From positions 1 through 44,360 of the IMG/VR virus record IMGVR_UViG_3300045015_000022: a DNA stretch of 44,360 nucleotides. The stretch is one strand, 5' to 3'. The DNA comes from a virus. Below, in pieces: positions 21,660 through 28,656 of this stretch (position 1 is its first letter; the number at the start of each line of letters is the position of its first letter). The position numbers and the translations under genes are program-made. The notes below the pieces were generated by a model, which was not told where the DNA came from, made no database searches, and saw only the letters and a program-made list of their open reading frames with translations.

Positions 21660-22447
21660 TCACTTCTTCATTGCCTGGGCGCGACGCACCTCGCGCCAGT
21701 GGTTGATCTCGGTCATCACCAGCGGCCACGCGGCCGTGAACGTGGCGGCCTGCTCCTGCCACCCACCTGGGTCGGGGAGCACGCCGTTCTCGACCAGGGC
21801 GCACATCGTCACCACGTCCAGCTCGGTGCGCGTGACCAGCTTGTTCGGGCACCGCGTCACAGGCACTCGGTTGGTGCCCTGACAGTGCTCGCACGTCTCC
21901 CGCGTGCCGCCGCAGAACGGGCACGGGTTGATCCATGCCAACGGCTCGGCCGCCGGTTCGTCGCAGCCCCACAGGCGTCGCTTTTCGGGATCGTGGCATT
22001 GCGTGCAGTCCTGCTCGAAACCCGAACCGCGTGGCGCACAGGCGACGACGGCGGCCAGGATCAGTTTTTTGCGTCGGATGCCGTCAGGGTGTTCCCCTCG
22101 ATGATGGCCGTCAGCAGTTCGGTCGTTGCGTCGAGCGGCAGCAGGTCCAGGCACTCGGGCGACAGCGGTTCGGTGACCGCGATGCCCTCCACCATCTGCA
22201 CGCCGGGCATCCGCACGCACGGGACTGGTTTGCCCGCACTGTCCGCGAAGTTGCGCCAGCCAGAGATGCCCACGCGCAACACGAACTCGGCCATCGCTGG
22301 CTGGTTCGTGGTGAGGGCCTGGGCACGGATCTGTTGGCGCGTCGACAGGCGGCGCAGGGTGAACACGGTCTGCTCGCTTGGCGGCAGACTGCGCTCGGAC
22401 TCCAGCACGTAGTCGAACACCTCAAGGACGGAACGGGCGACAGCCAT
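21660..22447 (-). CDS. Tail assembly chaperone GT (frameshift product)
   Basis: Ribosomes that slip -1 at the A AAA AAC heptamer (22064-22070) bypass the TGA directly after it and continue in the overlapping frame. The product has the first 127 residues of G, then about 135 more (KLILAAVVACAPRG...), ending at 21660. The added T part has CTQC, CPFC and CEHC plus other cysteines, resembling DnaJ-like zinc knuckles, before a helical C-terminus. As in lambda it should be made at a few percent of G and help the tube assemble around the tape measure. Confidence 0.75.
22061..22447 (-). CDS. Tail assembly chaperone G
   Basis: A 128-aa protein placed between tube and tape measure genes, where lambda gpG lies. 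It is moderately helical (VARSVLEVFDYVLESERSLPPSEQTVFTLRRL) and ends two codons after the slippery site with AK-N-stop. ATG at 22447 has TAGGAG 8 nt ahead. No strong sequence motif exists for this family; the call rests on position and the frameshift signal. Confidence 0.8.
   Translation of the reverse strand: MAVARSVLEVFDYVLESERSLPPSEQTVFTLRRLSTRQQIRAQALTTNQPAMAEFVLRVGISGWRNFADSAGKPVPCVRMPGVQMVEGIAVTEPLSPECLDLLPLDATTELLTAIIEGNTLTASDAKN
22064..22070 (-). promoter_or_regulatory. -1 programmed frameshift site A AAA AAC
   Basis: On the minus strand the reading frame is GCA AAA AAC TGA. The heptamer A AAA AAC is a canonical X XXY YYZ slippery site. Slipping one base back reads AAA AAA CTG and enters the long T frame. 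The stop codon follows directly, and the T-frame continues open to 21660. Confidence 0.85.
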
Positions 22448-22458
22448 CTTTGCGACTC

Positions 22459-23883
22459 CTACACTTGGACTAGGAACACCTCGTCGTCACCCGCCTCCAG
22501 CACGCGGCGCGGCCGCAACGTCACATCGAACGTCGCAATGCCGTCCGCATCGCCTTGGGTCACCTCGGTGACCTGACAGATCGGTGCGACGAGCGCGATC
22601 ATGTTGCCAGCAGCGGTTCCGAGAAGGAAGGCCGCTCGTACCGTGGTGCCGTTGTTCCGGGCCGCCTCCCAGTCGAAGGCGCTGTGCGTCTGGTCGACCG
22701 AGATCGTGAACGCCGGGTCGCGGTCGGTGATGTTGCTCCCCGTGGCACCACCAGTGCGGTTCGCGTCCAGGTTGGGGTTGACGCTGCCGCCGTTGGCGAA
22801 CGACACGCGCTTGGTGGTGATGCGGAAGACCTCGGCCCCGAGGCCGTAGAGGCAGAACGCGCCCATGAGGCGCGGCGGCCTGATGGTGGACAGCCCCGAC
22901 GTGGCGACCGCTGGCGCGTCCACGGTGGTGCCGATGTCACCCGAGAAGGTCCACGAGAACTGCAGCGGCTGGCCGACCTCGCCTTCGACCGTGAAGTCGC
23001 CACGCGCCCCCAGCAGGTCGCGCTGCCGCCCGTCCAGGTTGTGCCTGATCGTGAGGCTCGGCGTCTTGGTCTGCGTGGGTCCGGTGCCGATGGTCTGCGT
23101 GCCACCACCAGCGCTGCGGAGGGTGTTGCCGTTGGCGATGGTCCCGAACAGCAGGGTCACATCGACATCGGTGAAGCCGCTGTTGTTGACGATGATCTGG
23201 ACCGCACCCACCTGCGTGCCCGCAGGGTTTTCGACCTTCAACACCTCGCCCAGTGCGGCGGGTGCAGCACCCGACCACGCGCCGCTCGTCACGATGTTGA
23301 TGAGCTTCTCGCTGGTGGGCTGGTAGCCGACGCCTTCCATGGCGGCCACGGCCGACGCGGTGCTGCTGCTGGCACTCGACTCGCCAGTGGTCGCGGCGGC
23401 GGTCAGGGTGCCCACGATCTTGGCCACGACCAGGATGTCGCCCGAGGCCGTGCCGCGCTGCACGAAGGCACCCGTGCGAAGGACGGCAACCACCACTGCG
23501 CGGATGCTGCCCGCGCTCTGCGAAACGATCTCGCCCGGCTGGAACCCCGTGCCGGTCACTGCGCCCAGCGTGACCTTCTGCAGCGTGGCGGTCTTGTAGC
23601 CGCACGCCTTCGCCAGCATGCCCCAGTCGGGCTCGGTGATGGGGATGGACGTATCGCCACTGCCGCGCAGGTCGCTCTTGAACGTGATCTGCCGGGTCTG
23701 GCGACCGACAGGGGCGAAGTCGCGTGACAGGGTGGGGCCTGCTGGAACGCGGTCCAGCACGTCCACGCTGTCGGCCAGGGACGGGTCGAACACCAGGATC
23801 GCGTCGCTTGCGCCAGGGCTGCTCGACACGCCCTCGCTGGTTTCGACCTTGGCGAGCACCTGCTGCTTGCGGTTGACGGGCAT
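22459..23883 (-). CDS. Major tail tube protein
   Basis: This 474-aa protein starts MPVNRKQQVLAKVETSEGVSSSPGASDAI, typical of large phage tail tube proteins, and has an internal loop domain (residues ~95-270) of repeated beta-modules. It is longer than lambda gpV (246 aa), because it carries two inserted modules; one (GAWSGAAPAALGEVLKVENPAGTQVG) also occurs in the I-J protein. It lies between the tube-terminator genes and the G chaperone. GAGG before the ATG at 23883 supports the start. Confidence 0.85.
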   Translation of the reverse strand: MPVNRKQQVLAKVETSEGVSSSPGASDAILVFDPSLADSVDVLDRVPAGPTLSRDFAPVGRQTRQITFKSDLRGSGDTSIPITEPDWGMLAKACGYKTATLQKVTLGAVTGTGFQPGEIVSQSAGSIRAVVVAVLRTGAFVQRGTASGDILVVAKIVGTLTAAATTGESSASSSTASAVAAMEGVGYQPTSEKLINIVTSGAWSGAAPAALGEVLKVENPAGTQVGAVQIIVNNSGFTDVDVTLLFGTIANGNTLRSAGGGTQTIGTGPTQTKTPSLTIRHNLDGRQRDLLGARGDFTVEGEVGQPLQFSWTFSGDIGTTVDAPAVATSGLSTIRPPRLMGAFCLYGLGAEVFRITTKRVSFANGGSVNPNLDANRTGGATGSNITDRDPAFTISVDQTHSAFDWEAARNNGTTVRAAFLLGTAAGNMIALVAPICQVTEVTQGDADGIATFDVTLRPRRVLEAGDDEVFLVQV

Positions 23884-23891
23884 CGTTTACC

Positions 23892-24239
23892 TCACTCGTG
23901 CGCCAGCGCTTCCTCAAGCTCGACGGTCGCGCTGGCGGTGACCGCAGAGTTCCATTGGATTGAAGGGGGAGACAGATACCGCACGGTCACCACCTCTGCA
24001 CTGATCGGCAGCTTGACCGTGAACGTGGCCGCGTTGTGCTCGTCCCAGTGTCGACGCACCGCATCGATCACAGGTGCCGGGCACTGCGTGTAGGTGAACA
24101 TGAACTGGCGCGGCGACAGAGCTGCGTCAGGCTGGCGCATGAACACGAAGTTGCCAGCGGCACTGATCGTGCGCTTCTTGGTGCATCGCACGTCGAAGCT
24201 GCTCGGCCTGGGCAGGTTGTCGCTTTGGATCGTGGCCAT
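23892..24239 (-). CDS. Probable minor tail protein (115 aa)
   Basis: This small protein contains FDVRCTKKRTISAAGNFVFMRQPDAALS and FTYTQCPAPVIDAVRRHWDEHNAATFTVKLPISAEVVTVRYL, a strand-helix-strand layout seen in small phage tail proteins. It is placed between the U-like terminator and the tube protein. The start overlaps the upstream stop by 1 nt. Exact role unknown. Confidence 0.65.
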   Translation of the reverse strand: MATIQSDNLPRPSSFDVRCTKKRTISAAGNFVFMRQPDAALSPRQFMFTYTQCPAPVIDAVRRHWDEHNAATFTVKLPISAEVVTVRYLSPPSIQWNSAVTASATVELEEALAHE

Positions 24240-24685
24240 CAGAGCGCCGGGTCTTGGTAGTGGTGTCGGTACGTGAACGTGAGCTGGACCACCGCCGCGA
24301 CCACGTTGGACTCGTCGGGGTCGGCGACCACGTGCCCAGTGCACACCACGTCGGTGAAGTCGGGGTCGATGCCCCACGAGTCTGGTGCGTGCACCTTCTT
24401 CTCGACCTGCACCACCAGCCTGTCGAGGTAGCGGTATGGGTTGCCAGCATCGAGGGTGGCGTCGGCGTCCTCTGCGCGGCCCTGCACCAGCACCTCCACC
24501 TGCAGCGTGGCGCTGTAGACCTCACTGCTGGCCAGCACCTTGGACTCGTTGACCATGGCCACGATGGCCAGCACAGGAACGTCACCGCCGACGTTGACCG
24601 CACCACGCAGTTGCGCGGTCCAGCCCGCGATCGATGCGAGCCGGGTGACCAGGGCGTTGAGAATGGTGTCGCGGATGCTGGCCAT
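24239..24685 (-). CDS. Tail terminator protein U-like
   Basis: This 148-aa protein starts MASIRDTILNALVTRLASIAG and has YSATLQVEVLVQGRAED, LDRLVVQVEKKVH and VQLTFTYRHHY, the pattern of the gpU tail-terminator family that caps the growing tail tube. It lies after the Z-like gene as in lambda. The ATG at 24685 shares its A with the preceding stop. Confidence 0.75.
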   Translation of the reverse strand: MASIRDTILNALVTRLASIAGWTAQLRGAVNVGGDVPVLAIVAMVNESKVLASSEVYSATLQVEVLVQGRAEDADATLDAGNPYRYLDRLVVQVEKKVHAPDSWGIDPDFTDVVCTGHVVADPDESNVVAAVVQLTFTYRHHYQDPAL

Positions 24686-25455
24686 CACAGGTCCCTCGGG
24701 TCGCGCCGCGCAAGGTCGCGCAGCATCTTGTCGGCGACATCGGCGAACAGCTTGGTCCGCACCGACGCGCCAGAGTCCCACGACTCGTAGAACTTGAGGG
24801 TGGGCTTGACGACCACGGCGCGCTTCACCAGGAAGCGCAGGCGCAGCTTCTCGACGGTGCGCGACTCGGTGCCGTCCTTGCGCGGGCGTCCACGGCCTCG
24901 CTTCTTGGTGACCTCGTAGATCAGCCGCTCACTCTTGTCGCGCTTGCTGGGAAGCATCAGCAGCTTCTTGTTCGGGTACTTCTTGCGCCACCTGCGGACG
25001 TTGCCGGGCACCGTTCGCACAGGCACGAACAAGCCGATGCGCCTCACGGGCTTCATCGTGGCACCGAACTGGTGCACGCCCAGCACCTCGTTGCCTGTGG
25101 CGATCTCTGCCTGCATCCGGCGCAGGCCGTCCACAGCAGCCGCACGATTCGGCTGGCGGGCCTCCGTTGGTTGCACGCTGTACCTGACCTCGTTGGGCGC
25201 GAGGGGTCCAGATCCATGGCCGACGTTGCCCACCCTGATGCCCTTGCCGCCCTCGGTCGAGCGACCGAACCGCGTGCTCTTGGTCGCCAGCCACTGCTTG
25301 CGGTGCAAGCCGAAGCTGCGGCCGAAGAACTCTCGCAGCCAGAAGTAAGCGACTTTCGGCATCGCGTGGATCACGCGCTGCACTGGCTCGATGTCGACCT
25401 TGAAGGCGATGCCCTCTTTCACGAGGTCGCGCACGCCCGCACTGGTGGTGGTCAC
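24685..25455 (-). CDS. Tail completion protein Z-like
   Basis: A basic 256-aa protein (RLRFLVKRAVVVKPTLKFYESW; RRWRKKYPNKKLLMLPSKRDKSERL) in the place of lambda gpZ, between the head-completion and U-like genes. The GTG at 25455 overlaps the upstream stop (GTGA), so the true start is inside a longer open frame. Sequence motifs resemble Z-like and Mu-like minor tail/morphogenesis proteins; the exact family is not certain. Confidence 0.68.
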   Translation of the reverse strand: MTTTSAGVRDLVKEGIAFKVDIEPVQRVIHAMPKVAYFWLREFFGRSFGLHRKQWLATKSTRFGRSTEGGKGIRVGNVGHGSGPLAPNEVRYSVQPTEARQPNRAAAVDGLRRMQAEIATGNEVLGVHQFGATMKPVRRIGLFVPVRTVPGNVRRWRKKYPNKKLLMLPSKRDKSERLIYEVTKKRGRGRPRKDGTESRTVEKLRLRFLVKRAVVVKPTLKFYESWDSGASVRTKLFADVADKMLRDLARRDPRDL

Positions 25456-25811
25456 GCCTCGACCTCCACCTTGAACATGCCCTCGTCTTGTGACACGACG
25501 CGGGTGATGCGGGCGACCACCTCTGCGGCCCCCATCTGCATCGCAAGCACCAGTCGGTCGCCGGGCTTGACCGAAGTGACGCCGATGGTGGCGTGGTTGG
25601 CCAGCTCCACCAGAGCGCGCAGCTTCGCCACCTGCCTCGCCTCTGGCATGGCGGGCTCGGTGTCCAAACGGTTCACCACGGCGCGGACGGTCCGGTCCTG
25701 GGAGCCGTTGCTCGGTGCGCCCTTCGGCCTGACCTTGATGGTCTCGCCGAAATGGTCGGATCGGGTCAGGACCGTCCGACCGTGCCGCGCCATGGTGTCC
25801 CGCAATGTCAT
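25452..25811 (-). CDS. Head-tail connector/FII-like protein
   Basis: A 119-aa beta-rich protein (HGRTVLTRSDHFGETIKVRPKGA; VTSVKPGDRLVLAMQMGAAEVVARITRVVS) placed where lambda FII sits, between the decorator/capsid genes and the Z-like gene. The ATG at 25811 overlaps the previous stop. The call is based on position and fold pattern. Confidence 0.62.
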   Translation of the reverse strand: MTLRDTMARHGRTVLTRSDHFGETIKVRPKGAPSNGSQDRTVRAVVNRLDTEPAMPEARQVAKLRALVELANHATIGVTSVKPGDRLVLAMQMGAAEVVARITRVVSQDEGMFKVEVEA

Positions 25812-26026
25812 CGACGCCGGGCCTTGCCCCTTGGGCGTTCGTGTTCGGGCGGGCCGCCTGCAACCTGCGGCTCGCCTTCCAGCATGGCGTGCGTGATCGC
25901 TTCGACCTGCACGCGGTCCTGCTTGAAGGCGAGCACGACAGCACCCGGCGCACAGTCGTCGACCGTGCGCAGGGTGCCGAGCAGCTTGCCGGTCCCTGCT
26001 TCGCGCATCTGGAACTCGCGGGCCAT
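25808..26026 (-). CDS. Hypothetical small head gene (72 aa)
   Basis: This small protein (MAREFQMREAGTGKLLGTLRTVDDCAPGAVVLAFKQDRV) is likely beta-stranded with a basic tail. It lies between the decorator and the connector, with an ATGA junction to the next gene. Its ribosome site is weak (TAGG), suggesting coupling. Function unknown; the lambda FI position is comparable. Confidence 0.6.
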   Translation of the reverse strand: MAREFQMREAGTGKLLGTLRTVDDCAPGAVVLAFKQDRVQVEAITHAMLEGEPQVAGGPPEHERPRGKARRR

Positions 26027-26030
26027 GCGC

Positions 26031-26474
26031 CTACGCGGCCTGCGCGCCCTTGAAGCCCACGACCATCGTGCCGTTCGCGCCGGCCGTGACCATGCGCATG
26101 AACTTGCCGATGTTGGTGCCGGTGACGGTCGCGGCGGTTTCGATGCGGAGGGTGTCGTCGTCGGTGGCCTCGGGCACGGTCGCCGCCACGCCCACCAGGG
26201 TGATGGCCGCCACGTCGCCGCCTGCGAGGGCGATCTCCATTGCGCCCGACACGCGCACCTTGACCAGCACGGTGCCGTCGCTCGCGCCGCCCAGGGCCGT
26301 TTCGAGGCACACGCCAGCGAAGATGCCAGCGCCCGACACTGGCGTCACCGCACCGCTGGAGAACATGAGAAGGGAACCCTCGTAGACCTGGGTGGTCGCC
26401 TTGAGCGGCAACACCATGTCGATCTGAGGAACGTCCGCGACGAACACGCGGGGCTTCGCTGCACTGAGAGCCAT
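26031..26474 (-). CDS. Capsid decorator/cement protein
   Basis: This 147-aa Ala/Val/Gly-rich beta protein (PLKATTQVYEGSLLMFSSGAVTPVSG; GKFMRMVTAGANGTMVVGF) has the features of phage capsid cement proteins (DUF2190-like). It sits just after the major capsid gene. Its leader is a 28-nt A/C-only stretch and GGAG lies 7 nt before the ATG at 26474, suited to high expression. Confidence 0.75.
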   Translation of the reverse strand: MALSAAKPRVFVADVPQIDMVLPLKATTQVYEGSLLMFSSGAVTPVSGAGIFAGVCLETALGGASDGTVLVKVRVSGAMEIALAGGDVAAITLVGVAATVPEATDDDTLRIETAATVTGTNIGKFMRMVTAGANGTMVVGFKGAQAA

Positions 26475-26496
26475 TGGGGAACTCCGTCTTGGGAAA

Positions 26497-26524
26497 GGGT
26501 TGTGGTTGGTTGGTTGGTTGGTTG
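26497..26524 (-). promoter_or_regulatory. A/C-only mRNA leader before the decorator gene
   Basis: On the plus strand these 28 bases contain only G and T, including five GGTT repeats (26504-26523), so the transcript has only C and A. Such an unstructured leader would favour ribosome access to the GGAG site at about 26483. Confidence 0.45.
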
Positions 26525-26552
26525 CGGCCTGGGCGTGTCACCGCCCAGGCCG
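26525..26552 (-). terminator. Hairpin after the major capsid gene
   Basis: CGGCCTGGGCG (26525-26535) and CGCCCAGGCCG (26542-26552) form a perfect 11-bp stem with a 6-nt loop, 8 nt after the capsid stop. There is no U tract behind it on the minus strand, so it could stabilise the capsid transcript or partly attenuate downstream transcription. Confidence 0.55.
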
Positions 26553-26560
26553 TTCACCTA

Positions 26561-27484
26561 CTAGGTGAACTGGAGCTTGACCGCCTGATCGAAGCGGCCG
26601 TACCCCGCGTTGCAGACGCGCTTGGCGAAGTAGAGCCGGGCGTCGTTGAGGGTGTGGTAGTCGCTGCCCTCGACCAGCGGCCGCAGCTCGGTCGGCACCT
26701 CGTCCTGCCACACGAACGGCTTCACGTCCGAGTCGGCGCGGAACAGGAACACCGAGTCCGTCGACGTGAGGCGCGGGTTCATCACCGGGTCGATCTGGAA
26801 CCCGCTGTTGCGCAGCGTGTTGGTCGCACCGTTGCTGGTGAAGTCGTTGCGGATCGCACCGACGATCGCCGCCCACATCACCGGCGGGCACATCACGACG
26901 AACCGCTGGGCGAACTCGTTGCGCGGCTCACCCGCGTCATCCTTGAACCCCAGCATCTGTTGGATCGCCGCCAGCAGGCCGTCCGTGGCCTCCGCGATGG
27001 TCGGCGAGGTGCCGGTGGCCGCCGTCTGCGTCACGATGTTGTCGACCACCGCACCGCTGGCGGTCACGTGCGACGAGTCGTGGAAGAAGGCCGCGCCGTC
27101 GTAGGCGTTGCCGTTGGCGTTGATGAGGTCGCTGATCAGCTTCTGCGGGAGCTGCGCGGCGCGCACCGCCAGCTCGTTGACGCGGACCATGATCTGGCTG
27201 GTCTTGTCACGCCGCCAGTCGTCCTCGTCGATCTCCAGGCCCGCGCCGAACCGCTTGTTCTTGAGCGTGAACTCGTAGCGGCGCAGCCCTTCCTTGGTGT
27301 AGTTGCTGACCTTCTCCTTCATGGTCGGCGCGTCGCCGAGGAAGGTGTAGGTCTCGCTCTCCTGATTGCTCGTGAACGGCGTGGCGATCGAGCCGATCCA
27401 CGAGGCGGCGGTGACTTCCTCCAGCCGCTTGAAGAATGCCCCGATGATCGCACGCGACCCGAGGCCCTTGAGAGTTCCCGTCAT
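26561..27484 (-). CDS. Major capsid protein, Mu gpT-like
   Basis: This 307-aa protein has the Mu major-head-subunit pattern: YTFLGDAPTMKE, GLRRYEFTLKNKRFGAGLEIDEDDWRRD, NGNAYDGAAFFHDSSH and KPFVWQDE near the C-terminus, all matching gpT-type capsid proteins rather than lambda gpE. It lies after the protease-scaffold gene and before the decorator. GGAG 7 nt ahead of ATG 27484 and an A/C-only leader fit high expression. Confidence 0.85.
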   Translation of the reverse strand: MTGTLKGLGSRAIIGAFFKRLEEVTAASWIGSIATPFTSNQESETYTFLGDAPTMKEKVSNYTKEGLRRYEFTLKNKRFGAGLEIDEDDWRRDKTSQIMVRVNELAVRAAQLPQKLISDLINANGNAYDGAAFFHDSSHVTASGAVVDNIVTQTAATGTSPTIAEATDGLLAAIQQMLGFKDDAGEPRNEFAQRFVVMCPPVMWAAIVGAIRNDFTSNGATNTLRNSGFQIDPVMNPRLTSTDSVFLFRADSDVKPFVWQDEVPTELRPLVEGSDYHTLNDARLYFAKRVCNAGYGRFDQAVKLQFT

Positions 27485-27495
27485 GTCCTATCTCC

Positions 27496-27529
27496 GTGTG
27501 GTGGTGTTGGTGTTGGTTTGGGTGTGGTG
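27496..27529 (-). promoter_or_regulatory. A/C-only mRNA leader before the capsid gene
   Basis: These 34 plus-strand bases contain only G and T, so the transcript leader contains only A and C. It ends at the GGAG ribosome site. In a genome this GC-rich such a stretch is striking and resembles an unstructured translation enhancer. Confidence 0.5.
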
Positions 27530-27543
27530 CTTGGTGTCGAGAC

Positions 27544-28656
27544 TCAGACGGCCTCGGCCTCCTTGCGACTGTGCGCCAAGCGCGCACGGCCCTCGTTCTT
27601 CTTGAACGACACGTAGAGCGACACGTCGCCCAGGAACTCGTCGCGCAGCGCGGCGCTCGCCGCGAACTGGGCCTTCCACTTCTCGTCGCCTTCCGGCATG
27701 GCGGCGAGGCGGGCGGCCTCGGGGTCGCTGTTGGTCACGTTGGCCGTGTTGCCCTTGGCCAGCGACGCGGCCGAGGTGTTGGCCTTGGCGTGCGCCTCCG
27801 ACAACCTGACGCGCAGGTCGTGGTTGAGCTGCAGCAGGGCGTCCGACAGCGGCACGCCATCGGCGACCAGCTTGGCCGCCAGTTCGCGCTGCGCGTCGGC
27901 GGCCGACGACAGGATGGCCGTGGCACGTGCGCGCTCCTGCTTCTCGCGTTCGGCGAGCGCGGCCGTGTTGTCTTGGGCGGGGGATGCCGCAAGCACGGCC
28001 GGGGCCGCTGCGGCGACGGTGGCCGCTGGGGCCTCGTTCGTCTTGGTGGTCATGGGTGTCACAGAAAGAAGTGCCACCACGTCGTCGTCGGCCCCATTGC
28101 CGGCGAGCGGGGTGGCAGTGGTGTCGTCATCGACGCCGAGCGCAGTGAACGTCACTTCGCGCAGCGTTGACTCGCGGAAGATGGTGGCCGGTCCCTTGAC
28201 CAAGCGACCGTTGAGTTCGGCCTCCTCGTTGAGCCCCAGCCGTTGGATTCGGTTGGCCTGCAGGTAGGTCGATGCCTGCCACGGGAAGCCCTCTGCGTGG
28301 TCGGCCAGCACCGCCTGGGCCGCCTCGCTCTTGGCCATGAGCTTGCCCTCGGCGATCAGGCCGCGCCCTGCGTCGACCCGCATCGAGGTCGTGTAGCCGA
28401 GGCGCTGCTCGGTGTCGTGGTCCTTGAGCACCGGGAGGCGCTGCTTCATGCGGACGCCCGACAGGTCGATGCCCAGGGTGCCGAACCACCAGTGCGCCAG
28501 CGGCTTGCCGGTCAAGGCAACCATCGAGAACGACCGAGGCTCGCCACCCTTGCCCAGCTCAAGCTGGGCCTCGTCGATGTCCTGGCGAAGCTGACACGCC
28601 TTGCGCGGGATGCGGACGGTCTCCCCGTCCTGTGCGTTCATCAGGGCTGCGTTCAT
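27544..28656 (-). CDS. Prohead protease-scaffold fusion
   Basis: This 370-aa protein has an N-terminal protease domain: LPVLKDHDTEQRLGYTTSMRVD with His in KDHD, GRGLIAEGKL, PWQASTYL with Ser as candidate nucleophile, and STLREVTFTALGVDDD, fitting the S78/U35-type prohead proteases. From residue about 195 it becomes an Ala-rich, charged helical scaffold (LAEREKQERARATAILSSAADAQRELAAKL...), probably a coiled coil. It matches the usual protease-scaffold order before the capsid gene. ATG 28656 overlaps the portal stop (ATGA) with GGAGG upstream. Confidence 0.8.
   Translation of the reverse strand: MNAALMNAQDGETVRIPRKACQLRQDIDEAQLELGKGGEPRSFSMVALTGKPLAHWWFGTLGIDLSGVRMKQRLPVLKDHDTEQRLGYTTSMRVDAGRGLIAEGKLMAKSEAAQAVLADHAEGFPWQASTYLQANRIQRLGLNEEAELNGRLVKGPATIFRESTLREVTFTALGVDDDTTATPLAGNGADDDVVALLSVTPMTTKTNEAPAATVAAAAPAVLAASPAQDNTAALAEREKQERARATAILSSAADAQRELAAKLVADGVPLSDALLQLNHDLRVRLSEAHAKANTSAASLAKGNTANVTNSDPEAARLAAMPEGDEKWKAQFAASAALRDEFLGDVSLYVSFKKNEGRARLAHSRKEAEAV

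Noticed and set aside
19388-21706. Long plus-strand frame of 772 codons
   Set aside because: It mirrors the tape measure gene; Ser/Arg/Ala-rich composition is the complement of its helical code.
27544-28052. Internal start for a separate scaffold (lambda Nu3-like) at MTTKTNEAP
   Set aside because: No ribosome site precedes the ATG at 28052 (the upstream sequence is CACTTCTTTCTGTGACACCC), so a separate product is not supported by the sequence alone.
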